From contig JAANBB010000071.1 in the NCBI GenBank assembly GCA_014621425.1, positions 62,001 to 126,000 on the forward strand: a DNA stretch of 64,000 bases, written 5' to 3'. Positions 33,653 through 44,009 of the stretch are shown piece by piece. The DNA comes from Cylindrodendrum hubeiense. Lineage: Eukaryota; Ascomycota; Sordariomycetes; Hypocreales; Nectriaceae. The translations under genes and the position numbers were made by a program. The first letter of the stretch is position 1. Every line of letters begins with the position of its first letter. The notes beneath the pieces are model-generated. The model was not told the origin of the DNA and searched no databases. It saw only the letters and a list, made by a program, of their open reading frames with translations.

Positions 33653-36063
33653 CTACGTATTAAGACCAAGGTGAGAATTAAATAGAACCCAATACTCTGA
33701 GTTCTCGTCAAGATCTTCTGCCTCATCATCTTCGGCGCCCAAATTTCCGAGGAAATCCGAGGGTAACGGCGGCAGTATCATGGAATCCCGCGACTGTGCG
33801 TCCTGGACAAAGGCTGGTTGATTGTCAAACCTAGGTCGCTTGCGACGATTCTGGCCTCTACTTTTCCCATCAGAGTTCTCGATTTGGAGGCTTCTTTTTT
33901 CAGTCTCCCTGGCCCTCGGCTCCATTTGGCGTATAAACTGGTCAACAACTCGAGTCATGAGGATAGCAGGCTGGTAATTCCTCGACATCAGACTAAGACT
34001 CAATCTTAGTGATTTCAATCTTGAGACTAGAACCTGCTTTGTCTCAGCCTCTGCACCATGGCTTTCTCTCTCTAATATGGCGATCTCTCCCATCAATGCA
34101 GTCGCTGCAGTGCCTGCGTGCTGTAACCCGGTTTCGAAAACCTGTGCAATATTGAATCTGGTACGATACTGCTCGAATATAAGAGCAATTCGCTTGGCGC
34201 TTTCTGTGCAGACAGATCGTGATAGGGTTGTTAGATGCTTGAATGATTCATCTCTCTCGGGAATTGAGTCATCGTCCTGATCCTGAGGGGAGTCTCCATA
34301 TCGAATAAGTGCCCTGTGGAGGAGAATGAGGGATGCGTGATACTGAGTACTAGTTTCACCTCGTGTATTAGTTTCCGGTCTCCTTCATGTTTGGCAAAGA
34401 AAACCGCTTACTGTAATAGGAAATAAGATGCAGGCATGACGACTTGCTTCTCTGACGGCCAGCGCAGATCAGCCTCAAGGCCCGAATACCAGCGTTTCAA
34501 GGCTTGTTCCATCGCAGCCATCTTCAGATATGCCTCGGTTGAATTTGAAGAAGGTAGAAAGCGATTATCGCACAGGGGAATAGCAAGTTCCATCAATCGC
34601 AAGAGCGCCTCGTAGATTCTTGTGCCAATCTTTTTCTCATGTGCGACGGAGCGGCAGGACAGCAATCGATCGAAGTCGAAGGCCAAACAGCTCGGTGCCA
34701 TATCAACAGTTTTTAGTGTGATGGGTCGCCCTAAATACATGGACCAAAACCTAGATCGTGAGTTGATTAGTAACTTGTCATAGTAGCTGAATCACGCCGA
34801 AAGGTGAGACCCGCCGCCCGCATGGTGACTTACTTGTCGCTGATGAGGCTGGCCCAGAGAACCATGTGGCGAATTTGAGTTTCTCGTTCTGTTAGGCGCA
34901 GTAAATTTGGATCGATGTGCAAACCGACGTCGAATACAATGCGAAACGCAAGCCCTAAAAGATCAGCCGGGTACTAAGACGAAGGGGGAGGCGGTCGAAC
35001 CTGTGTGTAGCCAGCCAGTCTCGTCATCGCCACTCATAAAGTCGAGGCTTCCAAGTAGTAGGAGACCTTGGATAGTCGGGATTCCCTTAGATTGGTCCAG
35101 TTCCGGCTTGGCCATGGCCTTGGCCTTTTCATGCAAGCTCGAAGACCTATGCCGCGATGCACTCAACTCCTGGATATCCGGCCTGCTCTTGTTTGCGTAT
35201 CGGAACCCAGTGGCAAGCATAGTGAGGTGCAGGAAAGTTGAATAATAGTCCGATCCGCCCTCCTCTTGGTCCTCATAGAATGCATCCAGATGCACCAGGT
35301 GGATGATGGAGTTGTGGTGTGTCCAAAAAAGGTCCAGGAGGTACCGGTTGGTCTCGGGAGAGAGCTCTCGCACCAGTAGAAATATCGGCCAATGTGTTTT
35401 ACTGCGATTTGGGCGGTTGGAGAAGCTAGTTTTGGACATGATTGCCATGTTGGTCGTAGGACCAAAGCAGCGGACGCGGCCGGACGATAGGTCGAACCGA
35501 ATCGGCGAGGGTACTAGCTTTTGAGCTACCGACGAAGCAGGCTCAGCTTCTAATAGATCTGTATCGTCACCGACGCATGATTCCAGGGCCTCCATTGCTT
35601 CGGCTTCGTCTAGGCAGTCGTCGTAGGCCGGCGGGGATTCGCTCGGCACCGGGAGCATGTCGATAGCAGAGAAGTTTGCTGCTGCAGCGCGCTCGATGTC
35701 ACTTTGGGCTGGGTTCCTGAGAAGATCCTCTAGGTATTCAATGCGCTGAGACAACACCTCCGCTACATGCCTAGCCGTGGCGCGACTGAGGTATAGTTAG
35801 TACATCGACCCTCGACTTAACTGGGTTCTCATGTACCTTTTACGGCCATCCTTGTCGTCAAAAACGCATTCAATGTCACTTTGCTGGCAGTGAGAGCATG
35901 TCTTGCTGTCCAGGTCAAAGTTGCACTGCGCGAATGGAATCAGTCGGTGGGCGATGTACGCTCATGCACCATTGCAACTCACTCGAATGCGACCTTTCCG
36001 GCATGCGGTGCAAGCTGTGGTGGCTCGATTTCGATGCCTCGCGGGTAGTTGGTCATCATCCAT
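33653..36063 (-). CDS. Zn2Cys6 transcription factor, likely cluster regulator (703 aa, 6 exons)
   Basis: Model: complement(join(33653..34349, 34412..34750, 34834..34954, 35001..35785, 35837..35925, 35983..36063)); five GT-AG introns, all phases agree. The zinc cluster is split by the first intron but complete: Cys18-x2-Cys21-x6-Cys28-x8-Cys37-x2-Cys40-x6-Cys47, with the basic RKGRIR loop. A heptad-like linker follows (VLSQRIEYLEDLLR). The fungal_trans middle domain runs about residues 190-500 and includes LFWTHHNSIIHLVH, ETGWLHTG, VFDVGLHIDP and HASLILLHRAL. A basic patch (NRRKRPR) and an acidic C-terminus follow; the latter may be an activation region. It is the only regulator here and sits beside five genes encoding two oxidoreductases, an AtuA protein, an EthD protein and a transporter, so it is the natural candidate regulator of that block. 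Confidence 0.9.
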
Positions 36064-36321
36064 TTCTTTTATTGAGTCTACTGACAGTCAAAGCCAAGAG
36101 TTTGCACGCGCAGATGCGGAGTTGACCTTATAAGTTGGGTCACTTCGTTCGGAGATGGTTTTCCTCCTTACCCCACAAATCCACTTCCCTCCTCACCCCA
36201 AGCCTCATCCCCGCAAGCTAATGGTAACTAAAATCTGGCCAGCGTGCCACTAAATATGTACCGGTAGTCTGGAGCCGGTCCGTACAGTGAGCTCATGACC
36301 AGAATTTCCGATGTGTCTGGC
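36064..36321. promoter_or_regulatory. promoter region of the Zn2Cys6 regulator
   Basis: 258 bases between the regulator's start and the AtuA stop codon. They contain CCGGT twice in close spacing (near 36259-36284), in a GTACCGG...CCGGTCCGTAC arrangement that is partly palindromic. It could be an autoregulatory site; this is inference. Confidence 0.35.
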
Positions 36322-38560
36322 CTAAAACCTTCCGCGGTGTAGGAAGGTGTTCGGGATCTTCACCCACTTCGCTCGCTGCCAGCCAGTTCTGTCAGTGACA
36401 TCCCCATTGACTTAGTTTTGAGAGTTTTTCTTACCAAGTATTCGCCCACATTCTTTCCGAGTGTGTCGTATGTGCTAGTCGAATTGAATCCCCTGTCGAG
36501 GTGGTCGCGCAGTAGAAAATGGACTGTTGTGAATGTCAGCTACCGGGTCGCTCCACGTAGGAATGGAACCAGCAATCTTACCTGCCCGAATCCCTGGGAT
36601 TTCGAATCGTTCAATCTTTCCACCTTTGTACTCCTCTTCAAGCAGCTCCTGCACCTTTTGGATGGTAAGAAGGGACCGGAGCCACTCCCATTCATCATCA
36701 TGCCGAGCATAAAAGCCCACATTGGCATCGGAGGCTTTATCACCTGATCGCCCTCCAACTACCCAGCCCAAAGGCCCCCGTGTGGTCGGCCCAAACTGTT
36801 CCAAGTCCGCGGGGCTGCTGGTCTCGTAGCTGGGTTGGTCACGGGGGTAGTCTCGCATCTCTAGGCAAGGCGGGATATTCATCGTCTTGCCGTTGAGGAA
36901 AACCACTCGGTGCTGGACCTCGCTCTGTGGCAGAAGCGTGACATAGTACTCGTAGTATAGCTTACCTTCAGACTGCCGCTGATCATTTCCCAGCGTCCAG
37001 CCAGGACATCCCTGGAGGCCGTTGTCCATACACCAGCGATTGAACCCAGGGACGTCAAGCGTAGACTTGGAGACCAGTCTCTGGTTCTTTGTCTGCACGA
37101 AAACCCTCAGGTCAACCGTTGCAACGTCCTGGTTTCGGGGGTTCTCTTGGCAGTAGCCATTCAAGCTAAACTTGAAACAGGACAACTCTTTCACCGCATC
37201 CCCGGCCGAGTACCGAATCTGCCGCTCCACCCATTCTGCTTTGGCCTCCAAGTCGAGTCCACAAAGATATACGTGGAACTCAGCTTGGTACCCACCTACC
37301 GCAGTGAGGCCAACCTTAGTTGTTCTGGGGGGCGGAGATCCCTTGACTCCTGACACTTTCACCCTGTCTTTGCCGACTTGGGTCATCTGAATTCCTTCCA
37401 GAAGGGCAGTCACATCAGAGCCATAGTATAATGGGCCTTGGATCTCGTAGAGAAGTTGCGACGATACAGTTCCAACGGATACCTAACGCCACAGAAATTA
37501 GTACAATAAAATTATATGTGTGGTTGACGACTCACCTCTCCACCCGTGTTGTTTTCCTCTTTTGTAATGACGCAGGTGCCATCGGACTCCAACTCTGCAA
37601 TTGGGAAGCCTAGATTCTCACATCGTTCCATCAGGCTCTTAAATCCGGAATAATAACCCCCTGTTTGAATAATTAGCAAGTGCAATAATTAGTCACGATT
37701 AAGTCGGTTGTTGTACCTGTCACGTAGGCTGCGCATTCAATAAGATGGCCACAAATCAAGGAACCCGCAATCTCATCAAAGTCCTTTTGGCGATCCCACT
37801 CATGCCACCACATTCCAGCTAATTGATCCACTCATTAGCAAATCTTCATATCCGGAATATCGCCAAAGGAATGGATGCATACCTCCAACTGTTGGTGCAG
37901 CATCAGCCACTCGACCGCAGATCACAATGTCCGCACCCTCACGGAGCGCTTCAGCAATACCAGCTCCCCCCAGATAGCACCTAATAGTTATTAGTGACAA
38001 TATGGCATGAATTCGCGGAGATAAACAAACTGTGCATAGATGGGGGTGTATCCCCAATCCTTCAAGCCCTCTCCCGTCATTAAGTTTGGGAACTTCTCTC
38101 CTTTCTTGATCAAGTTGTTCACGGTCTCTGTTACTTCGTCCCCCTCCACATATGCAACCCGAAGAGACAAGCCCTGTCGTTTTACTTCCTCTTCGACCAG
38201 ACTGGCCAGCAGTCTCGTATCAGACGCACCCGCGTTAACAGCGACCTTGATACCCTTCCGTGCGATGTCGGGCAGTGCGGGAGAGAGGTTATCCATAAAT
38301 GTGGGGTCAAACAGACCAACCGGTTCTTCCATTAGCTTCCCCTCTGCACGGAGTTTCTGGTTGTCTATTTTTTGAGCACCGTGGAGGGTCATCGTGCACT
38401 CTGAGAGCCAGTCTCCGACTATGACGTCTATGTCCAAAGCAGCGAGATCTTTGATGGCGCGCTGGCGATCACTGAAACCGCCTGATGCGCCAGCGATACG
38501 GATTGCACGTTTGCCACTGCCATTTTTAGTGGCCGTGTGGCCGTTGGATGAAAGCGTCAT
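36322..38560 (-). CDS. AtuA-family (DUF1446) protein (632 aa, 7 exons)
   Basis: Model: complement(join(36322..36375, 36435..36523, 36582..37482, 37536..37660, 37717..37818, 37883..37980, 38031..38560)); six introns, all in phase. The ATG at 38560 is the first ATG in frame. The N-terminal 450 residues match the acyclic-terpene-utilisation AtuA family: AIRIAGASGGFSDR, DVIVGDWLSECTM, VAVNAGASDTRLL, CYLGGAGIAEALREGADIVI-type, CGRVADAAPTVGGAGMWW, VTGGYYSGFK. The C-terminal part (GWVVGGRSGDKASDANVGFY onward) is the AtuA-like ferredoxin-fold domain found in eukaryotic and some bacterial members. The last exon, 18 codons, was chosen because it restores the family ending (YLRAKW...FLHRGRF). In Pseudomonas, AtuA is encoded with citronellol/geraniol catabolic genes but its own reaction is unknown. 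It shares a divergent promoter with the SDR gene. Confidence 0.9.
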
Positions 38561-39106
38561 GTTGAAGATACGTCTGTCGAGTTGGGAGAAAACAATGGCT
38601 TGCACTTGCAAAGAGCTGAGAGTGAGACAGATGGGTTGCTGAGGAGTTCATATAATCTGCTGCTGATCAAGGACATGTGTATACAGTAGCACGACATTCA
38701 CGGGAAGATGGCAACCGGGACACATTGGATTAGCTCGTTCTAATATCCGACAGCATGTGCCAGGCCGATATATTTCCAGTCTCAAGTCCGAACTGGGCCC
38801 GAACACCCGTCCCGGCAATTGGGAATCCAATTTGTACGCATCTAACTCCATGGGAAGTGCCCGATATGGCTGGTCTCCCTATTTTCCGGTCGGAAATAGA
38901 CTTGAGCACAGAGGGGGTGTGTGGGACCTCGGTGGCTTTTGCGGGGGATGCGGGGAGAGACGCACGAGAGGGCTGCAAAGGAAATGCAAATCCTCGATGT
39001 CCCACATGCCAGGCACAGAGGCGCACGAATGGCCATTTAATCGCAGAACATTGGAGAGGATACTTCTCAAACTTTGTTGTTCGCTGCACATCTCCCGTCG
39101 CACATC
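38561..39106. promoter_or_regulatory. divergent promoter shared by the AtuA and SDR genes
   Basis: 546 bases separate the two ATGs. Near the middle, 38883-38896 reads TTTCCGGTCGGAAA, a 14-base perfect inverted repeat around a GT centre. It forms an everted CCG-N2-CGG site of the type that Zn2Cys6 dimers can bind. Binding by the regulator at 33653-36063 is inferred from position only. Confidence 0.55.
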
Positions 39107-39907
39107 ATGGATAAGAAAGTCATCGTCATTACTGGGGCCGCCTCTGGGATGGGTCTCGAGTCAGCCAAGCTGCTCGCTTCCAAGGGGGCCAAGGTTTCAC
39201 TCGCAGATGTTCAAGAGGAGGCCTTGAACCAAGTCGTGCTCGACATCAATAACAGCGGCGGCACCGCAATCGGGACGGTGGTTGACGTACGCGAAAGAGC
39301 TCAAGTCGAGGCCTGGATCAAGACCACCGTCGACACATTTGGCAAGCTAGACGGCGCTGCCAATCTTGCAGGCGTCATCGGAAAACACATCAACAAGACG
39401 CCCATTCAAGATATTGATGATGATGACTGGGACTTTGTTGTCGGGGTCAACCAAAAAGGGCTTCTCAACTGCCTCAGGGCCCAGATTCCACACTTTAATG
39501 ACGCCGGGTCGATCGTCAACGCGGCCAGCGTGGCTGGGTTGATTGGATTTCCCCGAAATGCGTCGTATGTGGCTTCAAAACACGCCGTGCTGGGCTTGAC
39601 CAAAACTGCGGCAAAGGAGCTGGGACCGCGACAGATCCGTTGCAATGCTTTTTGCCCGTAAGTATTATGTTTTCTCTGCACAAATTCCGAGATACTAATA
39701 CTTCTTCTCCGTAGTGGACCAGTAGAGACGCCAATGTTCCGCGCTTCCGCTGACATCCGGGGCGCCGAGATGGATCTCAGCCACATCGCCCTGGGAAGAA
39801 AGGGTCAACCAAAGGAAGTAGCCAATCTGGTGGAATGGCTGCTGTCGGATGGTTCGAGTTTTATCACTGGCACTGTTCAGAACATTGATGGTGGTTGGAT
39901 CTGCTAA
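39107..39907 (+). CDS. classical short-chain dehydrogenase/reductase, NAD(H)-type (247 aa, 2 exons)
   Basis: Model: join(39107..39657, 39715..39907); the intron is 57 bp with GTAAGT and a CGTAG acceptor. The protein has the full classical SDR set: TGAASGMG (residues 9-16), an acidic residue after beta-2 (SLADVQEE) that favours NAD over NADP, DVRER, NLAGV at the NNAG position, and the catalytic Ser141, Tyr154 and Lys158 (SVAGL...SYVASK). It ends with GPVETPM and a [12 protein letters not shown]-terminus as in 3-oxoacyl-reductase-like and alcohol-dehydrogenase SDRs. It would oxidise or reduce a hydroxyl or keto group of the cluster substrate. The substrate is not predictable. Confidence 0.92.
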
Positions 39908-40103
39908 ACCCGATGGTGTTGTCACTTCTGTCCTTGGCTCTCCACACCATCTCACGCTGCTTTGCTCAGACATCGCTTGGGCCCAAGCACTACCCAGGTC
40001 TGGCACACTAGAGTAGCGAAAAGTAGAATATTTAGATGAGTTATTAATCATGACAATTATGTGTATGTATGCAATGCAATCAACAGGAGGGCTGTGAGAA
40101 GTG

Positions 40104-40167
40104 TCGGGTTTTACGAGTCTCGGATTATAATAATCTCGGGTTTTAACAATATCGGGTTTTAACGATG
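40104..40167 (+). repeat. four tandem 16-bp repeats in the monooxygenase promoter
   Basis: Copies start at 40104, 40120, 40136 and 40152, an exact 16-base period. The core is TCGGGTTTTAACNATN; the second copy is the most diverged (TCGGATTATAATAATC). They lie 130-190 bases upstream of the ATG at 40296, so they could act as stacked regulator sites. No other copies were noticed in the window. Confidence 0.75.
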
Positions 40168-40295
40168 GAGCACATGCGTAATCATCACATACGACCCATT
40201 ACTCCGTGATCCTCCCGTGCATATTACTGAAGACACATCTGTCAAATATTCCATGCCCTCATTCGTTGCAACCACTATTAAATCGAATCGCAATC

Positions 40296-41957
40296 ATGTC
40301 GATAAGCCACGTCCCGGTTTTGATCGTCGGAGGAGGCATAGTCGGGCTCTCTGCTTCTCTTTTCCTCTCCAGCCATGGTATTGAATCGCTGCTGGTCGAG
40401 CGTCATACAGGCACCTCCATTCACCCAAGAGCTCGTGGTGTGAATCGCCGCACGATGGAGCTTTATCGTGGAATCGGAATCGACGAGGCTGTTCGTGCAG
40501 CTGGTGCGTCTCTGTCTCCTAGTTTCGGCATGTACCAAGGCTCTTCCCTCGTCGAGGTTATCGAGGGTCACGCCCGCAAAGAAACCTCAGGCCCGCCAAA
40601 AATGCCAGGTGCGGCATTCTTCGACATTGGTCCAGTTGACGGAACACGCGTAACGCAAGATATGGTTGAACCCGTCCTGCTCGCTGCCGCTCGGGATCAA
40701 GGAGGCGATTTGCGCTTTAATGTCGAATGCATCGCCTTTGAACAGGGCAACAATAGGGTGACAGCAACACTGCGCGACCGGTCAAGCAATGTCGAGTCTA
40801 CCGTTCATGCAGCGTACATGATTGCTGCTGACGGAGCTGGCAGTCCGATTCGTCAAAATCTTGGCATCCAGACCACCGGGGCTGGCGCGCTGGGGCATCT
40901 CTTGAATATCCTGTTTGAAGCCGATCTGAGCGAGCTGGTACGTGGCCGTGAGTTCAGCTTGTGTTTGGTCGATCGGCCAGAAGTTAAGGGCTTATTTGCA
41001 TCCATCAACAATCATGACGTATGGGTGTTCCATCTTTCCTACGACCCACAGAAAGGGGAGGAAATTAAAGACTTCTCACCAGAGCGCTGCCGGGAATTGG
41101 TGAAAACTGCTCTTGGCATGCACGAAATCGAAATCAAGATCAAGAGCATTCTCCCCTGGGAACCAACTGTGCAGGTCGCCGAGAAATTTCAACGTGGGCG
41201 TTTATTTCTTGCTGGAGACGCAGCCCACCAGATGCCGCCTTGGGGCGGGCAAGGTGCAACTACCGGCATTGCGGATGTTCATAATCTAGCCTGGAAGCTA
41301 GCGGCAGTTCTACGCGGACAAGCAACAGACTCGCTACTCACTACCTACGATGCCGAACGACTTCCAATCGGGCGTCTTGTTGCGGAGGAATCGGGCGCCG
41401 CATCCGATAAGCAAGGCTTACTGTCGCTGAGTAAGAGTCCCTGGGCAATCTTAGCCGTGATCTACAGGGTACCCAGGCTCATCGGATATGGCTATATCTA
41501 CACTTCCCGGGCAATTGACGCAGAAGATACCACACCTTGGTTCTGGAGGACAGTGCGGGTGGTGCCAACTCCAACCCAGATCCTCGGGCTCTGCGGAAAA
41601 GCCGGGACACGCGCCCCGCATATCTGGGTCCAGCTGGAAAGCCGTCGGATCTCCACACTTGATTTGCTAGGCAAAAGCTTCGTGCTGATTGCTGGGTCTG
41701 ATGGAGATGACTTGTGTGAGGCTGTTCCAAAGGTGGCCTCCTCTCTGGCCGTCGACATGGTGGCGTATCGTGCTGGACCATCTTGTGAACTCGTAACATC
41801 CAAGGGTTCCTGGGAGTCCTCGGCCGGTATTTCGTCAAGAGGAGCGACACTGATTCGTCCAGATGGATTTGTTGCCTGGCGTACCTGGAGCGTTCCTCCT
41901 GATATTCACCAAAAGCTTGAAGATGTGATGAAGGGAGTGCTTTGCCGATCCGTCTGA
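40296..41957 (+). CDS. class A FAD-dependent monooxygenase, phenol-hydroxylase type (553 aa, intronless)
   Basis: The ATG at 40296 is the first ATG in frame and sits directly before the FAD site. Motifs: GGGIVG dinucleotide-binding loop (residues 12-17) with LLVERH at the end of beta-2; a DG motif in AADGAGSPIR near residue 185; and the second FAD motif RLFLAGDAAHQMPPWGGQG near residues 304-322, followed by GIADVHNLAWKL. The C-terminal 140 residues (from HIWVQ) have the thioredoxin-like fold of phenol-hydroxylase relatives and end with RPDGFVAWRTW. Enzymes of this class put one oxygen atom into aromatic or polyketide-derived rings using NAD(P)H. Upstream are four 16-bp repeats, downstream the EthD gene in the same direction. 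Confidence 0.92.
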   Translation: MSISHVPVLIVGGGIVGLSASLFLSSHGIESLLVERHTGTSIHPRARGVNRRTMELYRGIGIDEAVRAAGASLSPSFGMYQGSSLVEVIEGHARKETSGPPKMPGAAFFDIGPVDGTRVTQDMVEPVLLAAARDQGGDLRFNVECIAFEQGNNRVTATLRDRSSNVESTVHAAYMIAADGAGSPIRQNLGIQTTGAGALGHLLNILFEADLSELVRGREFSLCLVDRPEVKGLFASINNHDVWVFHLSYDPQKGEEIKDFSPERCRELVKTALGMHEIEIKIKSILPWEPTVQVAEKFQRGRLFLAGDAAHQMPPWGGQGATTGIADVHNLAWKLAAVLRGQATDSLLTTYDAERLPIGRLVAEESGAASDKQGLLSLSKSPWAILAVIYRVPRLIGYGYIYTSRAIDAEDTTPWFWRTVRVVPTPTQILGLCGKAGTRAPHIWVQLESRRISTLDLLGKSFVLIAGSDGDDLCEAVPKVASSLAVDMVAYRAGPSCELVTSKGSWESSAGISSRGATLIRPDGFVAWRTWSVPPDIHQKLEDVMKGVLCRSV

Positions 41958-42585
41958 GAGGTATCTCCGAATATTTATTTCAGGCTTCCAGGCGAAACCT
42001 ATTTTGTGGTTTCTTCAGATGATTGTAGCCTATACTGTACCATCTCCTCTCTGTAATAACTAGCTTAATTCTACGACAGAGAATCGATCACCCATTGACC
42101 CAACTCCTTTCTTGAATCAACATCACTTATGATGCTGCAAAGAATCACCACTTTCTTGAGAATTTTTTGTGATGCACTCAACATTCCGTCACGTTCGTGA
42201 CGATATCATGTGGTCGGAAATCCATCGGGCGCTGGAAAACTTCGGCAGTCCGATCTTCACGTCGCTAATTCCTTCATCACGATTGACCCATGCTCTGGGT
42301 GTACCCGAATCCACGGGTAATGCTACCCCCGCATCGTTAAAAATGGAGCCAGGATCTCGTTGTGGCGACTTCCCCCAGGAACATGAATTTCCGGCGCTCA
42401 ACCATACCGGAATTGGACACGCGCCATCTCATTCCCCGCATGCTCCAACGCACCACGCGCCGACCTCGAGCTTCAATGGCTGTGAATAAATTCATGAATA
42501 ATTCGTATTGAACGGTATCCCGTTAGAATGGCTGTTGCTTATCCTGCAAAAATACACACATTTGTTTCAACGAACTGCTATCAAA
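41958..42585. other. intergenic, upstream of the EthD gene
   Basis: Contains TCGGAAAT at 42214-42221 and AATTTCCGG at about 42386-42394, both matching half of the palindrome in the AtuA/SDR promoter. The open frame 42169-42489 has no protein-like features. Confidence 0.4.
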
Positions 42586-43086
42586 ATGATGAACACAGAG
42601 TCTCTCATTCGCGTGACAGTCTGCGTCAACAGGAGGGAGGGTACCACTGAGGAGGAATTCAACAAGTACTGGGCCTACCAACACGGTCCACTGGCAACTC
42701 CCTGGTTGCAACGCTGCGGTATCGTCCGTTATGTTCAGGTACGCTCACAAAAATTACTCATCATCTCTGTTATAGATATTCTGTAGGCGTTTGAAGTTGA
42801 TAAATTTGCGCAATAGTACCATACCACTTCTGAACACCGAAACCTGGCCAAGAAGATGTCTGAAGCAGTGGGCCGCCCCTTGCTACAGTACGATGGGATG
42901 GGGGACTTCTGGGTGCGCAAGTACGAGGACTTTGAGGCCGCCTTCCTCGACCTGGAGTATCAGGAGAAGATCCGACCGGATGAACTGAAGTTAATTGACA
43001 TGGACTCAATTGCCGTGACAGTTGGGGTAGATTATGTGGCTATAGACGGCGGTGAAGTGGTGGAGGAGCATCAGAGAGAGTTTTAG
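42586..43086 (+). CDS. EthD-domain protein (140 aa, 2 exons)
   Basis: Model: join(42586..42738, 42817..43086). The ATG is one of two adjacent ones; the first is used. The protein fits the dimeric alpha/beta-barrel EthD family: RVTVCVNRREGTTEEEFNKY, WAYQHGPLATPW, YVQYHTTSEHR, GRPLLQYDG, then FWVRKYEDFEAAF and the final DSIAVTVG. The His in YWAYQHGP is the usual conserved residue. In fungi such proteins accompany catabolic or polyketide gene sets as decarboxylases, cyclase-like or accessory proteins. A competing acceptor at 42786 (CTGTAG) is in the same phase but leads to an in-frame TAG ten codons later, so the TAG acceptor at 42816 is preferred. Confidence 0.88.
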
Positions 43087-43476
43087 CTGTGGGGGACAGT
43101 TCGCCAGTATACTAAATAATTTTGAGTAACAACACCCGACCGTGGGCTCCTCGGACATGCGCTGCGACATGAGATCAGAGCCAGAGTCACGGCAACACGT
43201 GATTGAACTAGCGTGTAGCCATCCTTAATGAGAAACATGCAGCTCTGGATGCGTACATGAGATCGTCGAAGGATCTTCCACACTTTGACGAGCAAATCAT
43301 TAAGGCTCTTAGACACATTGAAAGTAGACTGCCAGCCTAGACCATCGTCTTCGCGTTGTCAGGCATATTGATATGCCAGGTGGGAGCTGTGTTCGTAAGG
43401 AAACAACACCCGCGCATTTCTCGGTAGCTTTAACCGAAGGATTGGCAACCTCTCCGGCGGTAAAGCATTACAGGAT

Positions 43477-43560
43477 CAAGGGTCTACGACTTCCAAGGGT
43501 CTACAACTTCCAAGGGTCTACAACTTCCAAGGGTTTTCATAGCCAAGGGTCTTCACAGCC
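43477..43560 (+). repeat. minisatellite of five 16-17-bp units
   Basis: Three 17-base units of CAAGGGTCTACAACTTC (the first has one change) are followed by two 16-base variants (CAAGGGTTTTCATAGC and CAAGGGTCTTCACAGC). It lies in the 920-bp gap between the EthD and MFS genes, about 450 bases before the transporter start. Confidence 0.85.
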
Positions 43561-43804
43561 AACATAGCTAGATCCTTGAGGCTGTACCACAGCATTGGGA
43601 CTGCAGGACCACTACCAACGGTCTAGACTCGCATGGCCCTCCCTAGGCAATGCAACAATCGCACGTGGGTGGTGTCTGTGACGACCCCTGAACGTGCTAA
43701 CCGACGCCATTCCCCAGATTCCAAGCCACAATTTCCCCACACATTCCCCAAGGTCTAGACCTTGTTCCCACTGATATTCAGGACATTTCGGGAAGTGGAC
43801 TGCA

Positions 43805-43820
43805 GGAAATCGATTTTCCG
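43805..43820. promoter_or_regulatory. palindromic GGAAATCGATTTTCCG element upstream of the MFS gene
   Basis: A near-perfect inverted repeat ends in the TTTTCCG half-site also present in the AtuA/SDR promoter palindrome. It is 190 bases upstream of the transporter ATG. A shared regulator is a guess. Confidence 0.35.
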
Positions 43821-44009
43821 CCTTTGCTGATCCTGGTATTTGATTGTTGCCCCTCGGCAGGCTCGGCTCTGCCAAATACTATATCATCACCATAACTATC
43901 CAGCCTCGTCTTCTGAGATGGAAACAAACAACCCCAAGCTTCTTCTTGCACTCATCGGTCTCTGCAAGATTACTCCAATTAGCCCATTTCTACTGGTCGA
44001 TTTTCAACC

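Noticed and set aside
42169..42489. 106-codon frame upstream of the EthD gene
   Set aside because: Pro/His-rich, motif-free, lies in the promoter region.
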